Shown piece after piece: positions 16,925 through 26,600 of a stretch of DNA of 52,031 nt. This stretch comes from DAOUTW01 sp964523575. GTDB lineage: Bacteria; Zixibacteria; MSB-5A5; GN15; JAAZOE01. Under the pieces are notes generated by a model. It made no database searches, was not told where the DNA came from, and was given only the letters and a program-made list of their open reading frames with translations. Both the position numbers and the translations under genes were made by a program. The stretch lies in contig CAZGAV010000021.1 of the NCBI GenBank assembly GCA_964523575.1, positions 1 through 52,031 of the forward strand. Direction: 5' to 3'. Numbering within the stretch: the first letter of the stretch is position 1; each line of letters begins with the position of its first letter.

Positions 16925-17821
16925 ATGCAATCTTTGCTTGACAGAATTCGGCACGGCGACATCATCGTCGCCGACGGCGCTATGGGAACCATGTTATTCC
17001 GTCATGGCCTGCCCACCGATCAATGCCCCGAGTCATATAACCTCTCCCATCCCGAGATTTTGACATCCATCGCTTCCGAATATTTGAATGCCGGAGCCGA
17101 AATTATCCAGACCAATACTTTTGGCGGCTCGCCTCTCAAACTCGATAAATACGACCTCGATCAACAGACCGAAGAGATCAACCGGCGGGCTGTCGAAATC
17201 GTGCGAGCGGTCGTCGATGATCGCGCCTATGTCTCCGGTTCGGTCGGCCCCAGCGGACGGATTCTCATTCCCTATGGTGAAACCGCCCCCGAGCGGATTT
17301 ACGAGAGCGCCCAGCGTCAAGCCCGCGCCCTGATCGAAGCCGGGGTCGATTTGATCTGCGTCGAGACCATGACCGATATCACCGAGGCCACTCTTAATAT
17401 CAAGGCCATCAAATCCCTATCGCCCGATATTCCAGTCATGGCCACTATGACCTTCGACCGCACCCCCCGCGGCTTTTTTACCATGATGGGCGTTACCATC
17501 GAGAAAGCCGCGCAGGAACTCGAAAAAGCCGGCGCCGAAATCATCGGCTCCAACTGCGGTTATGGCATCGAGATGATGATTAAAATCGCCCTCGAATTCC
17601 GGGCGCATACTCAACGGCCTCTTATCATCCAGGCCAATGCCGGATTGCCGGAAATCGAGGATGGCCAGCCGGTCTATAAGGAAACGCCGGAGTTTATGGC
17701 CGAAAAAGGCCGGGAATTGGTTGCCGCCGGGGTCTCTATTATCGGGGGGTGTTGCGGCACGACGCCCGAACATATCGCCGCCATCCGCCGCATGGTCGAT
17801 TCGCTGGCGACCGATCAATAA
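16925..17821 (+). CDS. Homocysteine S-methyltransferase (MetH N-terminal module-like)
   Basis: The 298-residue TIM-barrel protein corresponds to the homocysteine-binding module of MetH. VADGAMGTML (15-24), AEIIQTNTFGG (58-68), GSVGPSG (105-111), GSNCGYG with Cys211 and GGCCGTTPEH with Cys276/Cys277 supply the three-Cys zinc site that activates homocysteine. It would take the methyl group from the corrinoid protein encoded one base upstream to make methionine. No folate-binding MetH module is encoded in the operon, so the methyl source is probably the MttB-like enzyme. A BHMT-type direct betaine reaction is less likely given the corrinoid protein. The gene ends 66 bases from the convergent subtilisin gene; no clear terminator seen between them. 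Confidence 0.9.
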   Translation: MQSLLDRIRHGDIIVADGAMGTMLFRHGLPTDQCPESYNLSHPEILTSIASEYLNAGAEIIQTNTFGGSPLKLDKYDLDQQTEEINRRAVEIVRAVVDDRAYVSGSVGPSGRILIPYGETAPERIYESAQRQARALIEAGVDLICVETMTDITEATLNIKAIKSLSPDIPVMATMTFDRTPRGFFTMMGVTIEKAAQELEKAGAEIIGSNCGYGIEMMIKIALEFRAHTQRPLIIQANAGLPEIEDGQPVYKETPEFMAEKGRELVAAGVSIIGGCCGTTPEHIAAIRRMVDSLATDQ

Positions 17822-17887
17822 TCGATCGCCTGCCATTTTCAGTTTTCAGGAAAAAACTCGCGCGTCCTCACGGTTTGCTATTTAATG

Positions 17888-19267
17888 TCATTCACATCCC
17901 GGAGGCGGACCGCCGTCAAAAATATAATTTATGAGATAGACCGCATCGCCGACATTGGTCTCGCCGTCGCAATTGGCATCGCCGGCTTCCGGCGGAATTG
18001 ACCCCGGCCCCTCCCGGAATACGTAGTTGATAAGAAAGACGACGTCCCCCACGTTGACCGATCCGTTACCGTTGGCGTCGCCTTCCAGATAGGCGGCTTT
18101 TATGAAATTGATTCGGCCCAAACCGAGGAAAGCGCCGTATGAGGGATTCAGGTAATCGATGTTATCGGCCGACGTGAGGATGCGCCGGGTGATGAAATCC
18201 GGATCGGCCTCGGGATAAACCGACTTGACCAACGCCGCCAATCCCGAAACGAACGGCGTCGCGAACGAGGTTCCGCACCACCACCCCCATATATCTCCGC
18301 CGGTCAGGGAACTGTATATCTCCACCCCGGGAGCCGTGGCGTTGATCGACATCCCGTAATTCGAGAAGTCTGCCTTGATATCGACCGAATCGACGGCGGC
18401 GATATTCATGACAAAGCTATGATAACCGGGAAAACGAGCCGTCTCTTCGTCGCTGTTGCCGGCGGCCGCGGCCATGACGACGCCATGAACATTGTGAGCG
18501 TATTCGATGGCCGAGGCGATGGCGGCATCGTAGTTATCCATTCCGAAACTCATATTGATGACATCGGCCCCGTTTTCGGCGGCATAGCAGATGCTCTCCG
18601 ATATCTCGAAACTGTTGCCCGTCCCGGCGACATCGAAGGCCCGAATGATCATCAATTGCGCTCCGCGCGCCGCCCGCGCGGCGATACCGGCCACAAAGGT
18701 GCCGTGGTTGGCCGTCAGACCCTCATAAACCCAGGGCTGACCGTCGCCGTCAACGAAATCGGCCGACGCCGAATTCAATCGGCCGCCGAACAAAGGATGG
18801 CGATTGTCGAGACCGCCGTCAATGATGGCGATAACCTGGCCGGCGCCGTCATGAATCAGCTGTATCGAATCCATCATCGTATTGTCGCCGGCATACTGGT
18901 CGTAATAGGGTTCCGGCGAAATGCCGTCGAGATACCCCGGATGGTTCTGATCGACAAACGGCTGGCTGACCTGATCGAGATTGATCCTGACGAAGAAATT
19001 GGGCTGGACAGCGGCGACATCGGGATTCTTTTCCAGCATGGCGACGATCGAATCGACCGGCAGGGGGTTACGGTAACTCATCAGATAGGTATTCACGATG
19101 GAGATTTCATCGACGACCAGAGCGCCGACGGTGGCGGCCACGGTGTCGGCATTAGTGCCCGGAAGGATGCGGCAAACGACCTGAGAATCGACATACATCT
19201 CCGCCATGACCGGCGATGTCGAAAAAACGATCAGGGACAGAAGGAACAGGTATTTCAACCGCTTCAT
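17888..19267 (-). CDS. Secreted subtilisin-family (S8) protease with dockerin-like C-terminus
   Basis: The 459-residue protein has a signal peptide (KYLFLLSLIVFSTSPVMA), a propeptide-like region (~25-115) and an S8 catalytic domain with the complete triad: Asp150 in VIAIIDGGLD, His188 in NHGTFVAG and Ser334 in GTSFATPFVSG, with oxyanion Asn271 in AAAGNSDEE. The last ~65 residues form a dockerin-like pair (GDANGNG, GDANCDG). ATG 19267 is chosen over a GTG at 19279 because GGAGG lies five bases upstream and the signal peptide then begins correctly. It is the last gene of the sigma/CHAT operon, 12 bases after the CHAT gene. Secretion separates it from its cytoplasmic neighbours, so it may be an output rather than a regulator. 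Confidence 0.9.
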   Translation of the reverse strand: MKRLKYLFLLSLIVFSTSPVMAEMYVDSQVVCRILPGTNADTVAATVGALVVDEISIVNTYLMSYRNPLPVDSIVAMLEKNPDVAAVQPNFFVRINLDQVSQPFVDQNHPGYLDGISPEPYYDQYAGDNTMMDSIQLIHDGAGQVIAIIDGGLDNRHPLFGGRLNSASADFVDGDGQPWVYEGLTANHGTFVAGIAARAARGAQLMIIRAFDVAGTGNSFEISESICYAAENGADVINMSFGMDNYDAAIASAIEYAHNVHGVVMAAAAGNSDEETARFPGYHSFVMNIAAVDSVDIKADFSNYGMSINATAPGVEIYSSLTGGDIWGWWCGTSFATPFVSGLAALVKSVYPEADPDFITRRILTSADNIDYLNPSYGAFLGLGRINFIKAAYLEGDANGNGSVNVGDVVFLINYVFREGPGSIPPEAGDANCDGETNVGDAVYLINYIFDGGPPPGCE

Positions 19268-19279
19268 ATAGTCCTCCAC

Positions 19280-22051
19280 TTACCGGCACGCCAGATAGAA
19301 CGGCGCCCAATGCCTGATATCCGCCGATTGCGCTCTCATATCAAGCATCGCCATCTTCAGGGCCTGATAAACTATCTTCCCTTCTGATAAATGGCGATAA
19401 AAGGCATCCATAAATCGACAGGCGATTTCATCTGAAACTGGCCAGTAGCTGGCGACCACTTCCCGCGCCCCGGCCATCAGGAAGACCTGGGCCAGCGAGA
19501 GGCTGTCGCTGTAGTAATATAAACCCGGGTCGCCGGTCTGACAACCTGAAAGAACGACCAGACCGGACTGCACGGGTCGAGAGATTAAATCAAACGGATA
19601 CAACGGGCCGTCGGCCAGCAGTATCCGCGAGAAAAGATGGTTTTCATAAGACTGGGCGGCATGGGCGATAAGATGCACCAATCCGCCGCGATGCCGCAGG
19701 ACATCGAAAAGGCAGGCGCTGACCGCCGCCTCATTCGCAAATATCTTCGCTTTCGGAAAATAGCGCGCCACCGACAGGCTTTCGGATGAGGCCCCGGGTA
19801 GTTCGGAATCCGAAACCGATATCACCGATACCCTATGGAAACGATCATCGGTCTTTTCGCTCAGCCCCTTACGAGACAAGTCAATCGCGCTTGAGAATAA
19901 ACGGATATCGTATTTCTCGAATATGGCCCGGCCGCGATCATCGCTCAAGGTATAGAACGGCATTCGGGATAATATGCCGTCCGGGACAATCGACAATCGC
20001 CGGACGGATGGAAGCCCGGCCTCGATCGGCCGCCATATTTTGTCGGAGATTCTCTCGATCAAACTGGCAATCACCGAATCGTCTCGCTCTTCGGCTCCCA
20101 GCCGGTTGATCATGAAATAAAACCGCGCCAGCAGGCCCCGCAGTTCATCGACGCTGGCATCGTACGGCAGATATTCGAATGAGTCCACCCCGACGATAAA
20201 CACGCCGCAATCATCCTCGCGGCAGACGAAGCGAAGCAGGATTTCGTCGGGCTGGAGCTTCTTTTGCGCCTCCCGAAGTTTGAAATCGCCCGCCATGTCT
20301 TTGGCATGAGGCCGATGATTTTGGCGGCGCAGATTCCGCTCGATTTTCCAGAGTCGATATTCCGCCGCTTTGATACTTGAGGTCGCCGCCAGACGCCGCT
20401 CCGAAGTCCCGACCGGCATGACGGCCCGTCGTAGGTAAGATTTCAGGCGCCTTCGCTCTTCCTCAATATGTTGCGGAATTTTGTGATGCGAATAACCCGG
20501 AAAGACACCCTCGGGACCGGCCGATGCCAGAATTTGGCCCCGTTCGAGAATTTCGAAGGCCTGTCGGTTTCGGCCTTTATCCAGATAGATAGCGGCCAGC
20601 CGGTTATATGCCGCCAGCTTATCCATCCAGAAAAAGCGCTGAATCTCATCGGGAAAAATGCTCGCCCAGAGTTTTTCGGCCTGGCTGATGGCTCTTCGAT
20701 AGTAACGTCCGGCCTTGGCCGCTTCCGGCCCATGACGATACATATCACCGGCCAGCATCAGAAAAACGAATTTCTGATAGCCGGCCATTGCCCTAGATGT
20801 TTTCTCAAGATTGGCAATCATGCGCCCGGCCGCCGCGGTACTGCCGGATAAAACCAGCGCCTCCAGCCAGGCCAGACGGGTGTCGTAATAATGACGCAGA
20901 TCGCCCTGCTTCTTATAGAAGGCGGCGATTTGCCGGAATTCATCGAGGGCCTTGCCGTAATGCTGTTCCCGGCTGTTTACTTTGGCCATTAAAAATCGGC
21001 ATAATACCTGCCCGGGCTGATTATGTTCTTTCTCGAATAATCCCAATGACTGCCGGGCCAGTTTCAATGACAGATCAAAATCACCGAAAGCGAAATATCC
21101 GGCCGCTGCAAAATACAGGGCCTTGGCCCGTTCGTAGGCCATCCCCAGCCGGCGGAAATCGCCGGCCACGGACCGAGCGTCTTCAATCGTCTGACTATAC
21201 AGGTTCAAGTGCAGATTGACTTCGGCGAGATCGAGTTCCGTTAGGGCCAGACAGCGCTCATCGCCCAATCGCCTAAATTCCTGCGCCGCCCGGGCGAAGG
21301 CGCTCAGCGATTCGCTGTAGTTTCCCTTGAGAAAGGCCAGATAGGCCAGCGAATAATCAGCCTGGCAGGCGGCTAACTCCATCCCCAGCGAACGATAAAT
21401 GTCAGCCGCCTGACGATACAGGCGCTCCGCCTCATCATGCTTATTCAGGTTGGTCAGAGCATTGCCGCGATTAAACTGGACGACCGCCATAGCGTACTCA
21501 TGCTTCGACTTCTTGAATATCTCGAAGGCGCGGTCGTAATATCTCAGCGCCTGCAGATTCTGATCCAGACGATGATACAAGTTGCCGAGGTTGGTCATCA
21601 CCTGCCCGGCGTCAATCTCGGAACCGCTCCGCCGGTAATACCTGAGCGATTTATTGCCGGTTGAAATCGCCTCGTCATATCGCCCCAGATACATCAGAAC
21701 GTCAAGCAACGCCTTCTGGGCCTTGGCGCGGCTGTTATAATCGCGTAGATTTTCGAAAAGCCTGATAGCTTTATCATATAATTTTCGGGCCTCGGAATAT
21801 CGCCCCGAGAGATGATAATGACGCGCCCATATTCGGTACAGGTGAGCCCGGTATTGATCGGATACGAGATGTTCGAGTCCGGCCGTCTTTTTGGTCAGAA
21901 GCAGGGCTTTCTTCAAATCGGTTCTTATCAGACGATCCGATTCCCGGTTGAGTCCGGCCATGAACTCATCCAGCGAACCGCCGAAATGCCGATCAAGAAT
22001 CCGTTTCAATGCGGCTGGCGTTCCAATATTTGACAGCCGGCTCCAATTCAT
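19280..22051 (-). CDS. TPR-repeat CHAT-domain (caspase-like) protease
   Basis: The 923-residue protein has about ten tetratricopeptide repeats (~65-500; for example GRYSEARKLYDKAIRLF, DQNLQALRYYDRAFEIF, NKHDEAERLYRQAADIY) and a C-terminal CHAT domain (~600-923). The caspase-like dyad is present: His797 in LVHLIAHAAQS and Cys837 in VVLSGCQTG, followed by LAQVFLMAGAREVVASYWPV, a CHAT signature. No signal peptide or membrane segment, so it is cytoplasmic. CHAT proteases usually cut a specific partner protein when the TPR part senses a signal. It overlaps the upstream small gene by ATGA and is third after an ECF-type sigma factor, suggesting its substrate controls that sigma factor. The substrate itself is inference. 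Confidence 0.92.
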   Translation of the reverse strand: MNWSRLSNIGTPAALKRILDRHFGGSLDEFMAGLNRESDRLIRTDLKKALLLTKKTAGLEHLVSDQYRAHLYRIWARHYHLSGRYSEARKLYDKAIRLFENLRDYNSRAKAQKALLDVLMYLGRYDEAISTGNKSLRYYRRSGSEIDAGQVMTNLGNLYHRLDQNLQALRYYDRAFEIFKKSKHEYAMAVVQFNRGNALTNLNKHDEAERLYRQAADIYRSLGMELAACQADYSLAYLAFLKGNYSESLSAFARAAQEFRRLGDERCLALTELDLAEVNLHLNLYSQTIEDARSVAGDFRRLGMAYERAKALYFAAAGYFAFGDFDLSLKLARQSLGLFEKEHNQPGQVLCRFLMAKVNSREQHYGKALDEFRQIAAFYKKQGDLRHYYDTRLAWLEALVLSGSTAAAGRMIANLEKTSRAMAGYQKFVFLMLAGDMYRHGPEAAKAGRYYRRAISQAEKLWASIFPDEIQRFFWMDKLAAYNRLAAIYLDKGRNRQAFEILERGQILASAGPEGVFPGYSHHKIPQHIEEERRRLKSYLRRAVMPVGTSERRLAATSSIKAAEYRLWKIERNLRRQNHRPHAKDMAGDFKLREAQKKLQPDEILLRFVCREDDCGVFIVGVDSFEYLPYDASVDELRGLLARFYFMINRLGAEERDDSVIASLIERISDKIWRPIEAGLPSVRRLSIVPDGILSRMPFYTLSDDRGRAIFEKYDIRLFSSAIDLSRKGLSEKTDDRFHRVSVISVSDSELPGASSESLSVARYFPKAKIFANEAAVSACLFDVLRHRGGLVHLIAHAAQSYENHLFSRILLADGPLYPFDLISRPVQSGLVVLSGCQTGDPGLYYYSDSLSLAQVFLMAGAREVVASYWPVSDEIACRFMDAFYRHLSEGKIVYQALKMAMLDMRAQSADIRHWAPFYLACR

Positions 22052-22638
22052 CTCAAAACCAGATCCCGGATAATAATTTTCTTCGCCCCCCGATAAAAGC
22101 TCAACCGGTAGGTTCCGGGATCGACCGCGCCGAAGGCGAAAAAGCCGAATTCATCGACCTCGGTCCGCCGCGACCGCCGACCGTTCAATTCTATCCCGGC
22201 CGGGGCCGCCCCCGCTCCTTCGAGGCGGCCGGTTACTTCGAATCTGCCGGGGAAGACGGGAACCACCGAAAGCTCGATAGCTCCCCCTTCACCGGCGAAT
22301 TTCAGCCGTCGTTCGGAAACCAGCGACGGCCGAAACCCCTCCCGTAATGGAACCTTTTGGCTGTCATAATACAGGTGAGCGATATTTTCATCCGGCCGCT
22401 TCAGGTCATCCTGATAGCGGTCGAAAATTTCATGGGCCAATTGCCCCGCCCCGGAGACAACCCCGGTCAATTCCTCGGCTTCGAACAAACGATCAAGTTT
22501 CTTCAGAACCTCGATGTCCGCTCGGCATTGCGAATCGTTCTCGATAAATTTGGCCCAATGCGTCATGGCTTTCGTGTCTCCCCTGACATATTGAATCAGG
22601 ACCGAAAGCCCCGGCCGTTGGTGAGGATTTTTAGTCAT
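22048..22638 (-). CDS. Two-domain protein between sigma factor and CHAT protease (possible sigma regulator)
   Basis: The 196-residue protein belongs to no family I can name with certainty. Residues ~1-85 are helical and charged, with LIQYVRGDTKAM and a single Cys in NDSQCRADIEVL, faintly like the N-terminal helices of anti-sigma factors but without the HxxxCxxC zinc motif. Residues ~115-196 resemble a carboxypeptidase-regulatory/CnaB-like beta-sandwich (VTGRLEGAGAAPAGIELNG, DEFGFFAFGAVDPGTYRLSF). A Pro- and Arg-rich linker lies between. No signal peptide or membrane helix. Its ATG immediately follows the sigma stop (TAGATG) and its own stop overlaps the CHAT start. Position makes it the best candidate for an anti-sigma factor, CHAT substrate or adaptor; this is inferred. 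Confidence 0.7.
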   Translation of the reverse strand: MTKNPHQRPGLSVLIQYVRGDTKAMTHWAKFIENDSQCRADIEVLKKLDRLFEAEELTGVVSGAGQLAHEIFDRYQDDLKRPDENIAHLYYDSQKVPLREGFRPSLVSERRLKFAGEGGAIELSVVPVFPGRFEVTGRLEGAGAAPAGIELNGRRSRRTEVDEFGFFAFGAVDPGTYRLSFYRGAKKIIIRDLVLR

Positions 22639-23214
22639 CTATTCTTCATACCCTTCTTTGATCATATTCTGTTTCAACTTCTCCAGACAGCGTCCCCGGG
22701 TGGGACCGATCGACGATACCGGGATACCCAGACGGTGCGAAATATCGCGATAAGTGATACCGGCCGATTCGAGAAACAGCATCCGCAACAGTTCCCGGCA
22801 CTTGTTCGAAAGTCCCTCGAAAGCCCGCGACATGATCGCCAGATCTTCGTCCCGCTCCATCGGCGGGCGCTTATAGGCATCGCCGAAAGGATCGACCAGG
22901 TCGGATTTTAATTCCTTGAGCTTGATTTTGTGCAGGCGTGTCCTGGCTCGCATAGCCATCGCTTCATGGCCGGCCACGGTCGCGACGTATCCGAAAATCC
23001 GTTCTGCCTCGCGCAACTTATCGAGATTTTCAAGTAGCACCAGCGATACCTTTCCGAAAACGTCGTAGCTTTCCTCCCGCGACAACCGGAACCGGTAACA
23101 GACGGAGAAAATGACCGGGGACAAACGACCGATCAACTCGGCCCAGTCCAGTTTATTCCCCTGGCGACATCCGGCAATAAGGGCCCTTGTGCTTTTGTCG
23201 TTAGTAGTCGTCAT
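22639..23214 (-). CDS. ECF-type RNA polymerase sigma factor
   Basis: The 191-residue protein has the two helical regions of an ECF sigma factor. Region 2 spans ~25-95 (WAELIGRLSPVIFSVCYRF, SYDVFGKVSLVLLENLDKL, IFGYVATVAGHEAMAMRA) and region 4 spans ~125-185 (LSNKCRELLRMLFLE, GITYRDISHRLGIPVSSIG, RGRCLEKLKQNM). The linker is longer than in minimal ECFs. No region 1 or 3. It is the first gene of a four-gene operon with the two-domain protein, TPR-CHAT protease and subtilisin, each joined by 0-12 base spacing or overlap. It probably directs transcription of this operon and other targets; its promoter motif cannot be derived from one site. GGAAGG is directly adjacent to the ATG, an unusually short spacing. 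Confidence 0.85.
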   Translation of the reverse strand: MTTTNDKSTRALIAGCRQGNKLDWAELIGRLSPVIFSVCYRFRLSREESYDVFGKVSLVLLENLDKLREAERIFGYVATVAGHEAMAMRARTRLHKIKLKELKSDLVDPFGDAYKRPPMERDEDLAIMSRAFEGLSNKCRELLRMLFLESAGITYRDISHRLGIPVSSIGPTRGRCLEKLKQNMIKEGYEE

Positions 23215-23622
23215 CCTTCCCGGTTGTCAGAAATAAAGGAGCCATGCCCTGCACCCGGAGAACCGGGCGCACTGCCTCCATTCAGCCTATAGAGCTCCCA
23301 GATTGCCGTTTGATACATTATTTTTAAGATTTCCCGCGTCCCTGCGGTAATCGATTTTGTGGCGCGGGAGGCAAATTAATCCCATGTTGTTATCTGCCGT
23401 CGCGGCGCAAGCGCGCCTCGTTTCATTTTGCCGTTTGATTTCTGACACTATAACAAAGGGACTGAAATTATGAAAGCGAAAAGAAAAAAGACCTGCATAT
23501 TTTGCAATTATTTTGTATTTTTCAGGTGAGATATCACTCAATGAGGGCAGGAGACAAGGAGCCCTATCGCACTTGAATCGAATGTTAACAATCTGTGATA
23601 AATGAAAATGGGAGGGATCGTC
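23215..23622. other. Divergent intergenic region, sigma operon / giant surface protein
   Basis: About 400 bases with no convincing gene. A hairpin with stem 23251-23258 / 23263-23270 and AGAA loop lies in the sigma leader, 37 bases before its start, and could affect translation. The phrase TGCCGTTTGAT occurs twice (near 23305 and 23429). A plus-strand TATAAC (23449-23454) could be a -10 for the giant gene but its -35 is poor. GGGAGG lies before ATG 23623. A 19-codon frame at 23470 is not supported. Confidence 0.5.
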
Positions 23623-26600
23623 ATGAAAAAGCGCCTGTCAACGTCATTCATAACGCTGATCTGCGTTCTGATCATGTCAGCGATAGCCGGCGCGGCCGGC
23701 ACAACGTTTACCGATGTGGCCCAGAATCCGGCTTCGGGATTGTATCTTGCGGATTTTTCCATGGGCACGGCGGTATTCGATTATAATAACGATGGCTTCG
23801 ACGATATTATCGTCACCAATTACAGCAGTTGCCCCGACCGCCTGTATATGTCCAACGGCGACGGGACGTTCACGGAAGTAGGCGCCGAGGCCGGAGTCGC
23901 ATCGAATATCAAAACTCTGGGGGTCGCCACCGCCGATCTCGATGGCTCCGGTTTTATGGACTATCTGCTTTTCACCGAGTACACCTACGCTGAAGGCAGT
24001 GCGGGGCCGGGCCTGCTCTATCTCAACAACGGCGACCAGACTTTCGCTAACGCCTCCATACCCGAGTTCACTTCCGCCTATGGTTACGAGGGTTATAGCT
24101 GCGCGTTCGCCGACTATGACCGCGACGGTCTTCTCGACGTCTTTTACGGCGGCCGCCTGTACCGGAATCTCGGCAATCTCCAGTTTCAGGAGGTCAATGA
24201 TCTGTGCGGGCTGGGAAATGTCGGTTTTGTGGCCCATGCCTCCTTCGCCGATATCGACAATGACCTCGACCCCGACCTTCTGATCTCGCGGCAGGGCGGA
24301 CCGGTCTCCCTGTATGCCAACGACGGCAATGGCCATTATTCCAATATCACGGCCAACATCGAAGGTTCACCCTACGGCCTCTGCAGCTCCTTTGGCGATA
24401 TCGACAACGACGGCGACCTCGACCTCTTTATTTCCTACAGCAATCGCATGTATTTCAACGATGGCACCGGTCATTTCACCTTAAATAATGCGGCCGACGT
24501 TTCCCCGCGTTATACCCGCGGCTCGGTCTTTGCCGATTTCGATAATGACGGCGATCCCGATCTGATTCTGGCCAATGAGGACGGCTCCTCCAGCTATCAT
24601 GAAAACCGCGGCGGCGGCGTCTTCGTCGATGTCACCTCCGATGTCGGCATGGATAACGGTCAGGAAAAAGCGGGCGGCGTGGCCGTCGGCGATTTCGATG
24701 ACGACGGCGATCTGGATTTATATATTGCCAAAAGCGATTACCTGATCAACCCCTGTTTCATGAACAACCTTGACAATGACAATGCCATAACCATCACCCC
24801 ACGGGGAACCGTTTCGAATTTCTCCGGCATCGGCGCCAGGGTATATCTCTACCAGAATGGTCACATCGGCGATATCAGCTACCTGGTAGGCATGGCGGAA
24901 TTGACTTCCACATCCGGTTTCGACGCCGGCACTACCGGCCGGATTCATCTGGGCACCGGAGTTCCCGGCGTATTCGACGCCCGCGTAGTATTCCCCAGCG
25001 GCATTGACGTGGACGTTCCTGATTTGTCCACCGGTTCCCGGACCGTGGTTTTCGAATCGGGCGAAGTTCCCAATTTTATCTATGCCTCACCCGGCAGTTT
25101 TTCGCTCACGCTGGACGCCAACGACCCGTCTCAGGACATTAATCTCAATCTGACCGATTCCAAAGAGCTTGGGTTGTCCTGGACTGCCTCAACCGACGCC
25201 GACTGGATTACCCTGCATACCTCGTCCGGCTCCACCCCCGCCACCCTGACCGCCACCGTCAACCCGGCCGGACTTGGGGTAGGCACCAATCGCGGAACCA
25301 TCACGATCAACTGCGATGACGCTTTTAATAGCCCACTGTATATCGGCGTCAACCTGACTCTGACCGATTACTTCCTCGAGAACGTATCCTCCGACATCGG
25401 CCTCGACGATTACGACTTCAGCCACGGCGCGGCTTTCTTCGATTACGATCTTGACGGTTTCGACGATATTTACATAGGCAATATAGGCGGCCAGAGCCGG
25501 CTCTATCACTCAAATGGTTCGATCTTTACCGATATGGCCGAGGCGGCCGGAGTCGATCCCGCCTACCATAATCTGGGTGTTTTTGGCGGCGATTTAAATG
25601 CCGACGATCAACCCGATATCCTGACCTTTACCGAGGACCGCGAGGTTGGTTATACTTTCCTTAACACCGGCTATGGCACCTTCCTCGACGCCGCCATTGC
25701 CCCCTTCGCCACGACTCTGGGCTACGACGGCTATGTGGCCAATGCCGCCGACGTCGATAATGACGGCGACCTGGATGTTTTCTATGGCGCCCGTCTGTTC
25801 CGAAATGACGGCTCAATGAATTTCTCGGATATAACCAACGAAGCCGGTTTGTCCAATATCGGTTTCATTTGCCGTGCCCTATTCGGCGATATCGACAATG
25901 ACGGCGATATGGATATTGTGGTCAATCGCCAGAATCTGGCGACTACCTTGTTATTCCGCAATGACGGCACCGGTCATTTCGAGAATATTTCCAATAATTC
26001 AAGCCTGGGTTATTTCCCCACGGGGCTGGGAGCCTCCTTTGGTGACGTCGATAACGACGGCGACCTTGATCTCTATACCGGAGCCGGTTATTCCGATCCC
26101 AATTACCTCTACCTCAACGACGGTAGCGGTTATTTCGAGGACGTCACGGCGGCTTCGGGAACATCATGCAACAATTACACCCGCGGCACCGAATTTTTCG
26201 ATGTTGACAACGATGGCGACCTTGATCTGGTCGTCGCCAATGAAAATCGGTCGTCACAGTTGTTCATCAATGACGGAACCGGCCATTTTGAGGATGTCAC
26301 CGATGCCTGCGGCATCAATGACGGTTTGGCCAAAGCCACCCCGGCGGTGGTCGGCGACTATGACGGAGACGGAGACCTCGACATCTACATAGCCCGCACC
26401 AATTACCTCCGCAACTCCTTCTTCAAGAATAAAACCGATAATTCGCATTTTATCACGGTCGCTCCGGTCGGTATCGTTTCCAACCGTGCCGCGGTCGGGA
26501 CAAAATGCTATCTCTATCCGGCCGGCCAATTGGGCAACCCCGACGCCCAATTCGCCTTCCGCCAGTACAACATTTCGAACGGTTTCTGCGGTTCGGGACC

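Noticed and set aside
18419..19387. A 322-codon plus-strand frame antisense to the subtilisin and CHAT genes
   Set aside because: It spans the junction of two real minus-strand genes with intact catalytic motifs and has no domain of its own.
23287..23768. Two minus-strand frames between the sigma gene and the giant gene
   Set aside because: One has an unlikely composition and no ribosome binding site; the other overlaps the start of the giant gene antisense.
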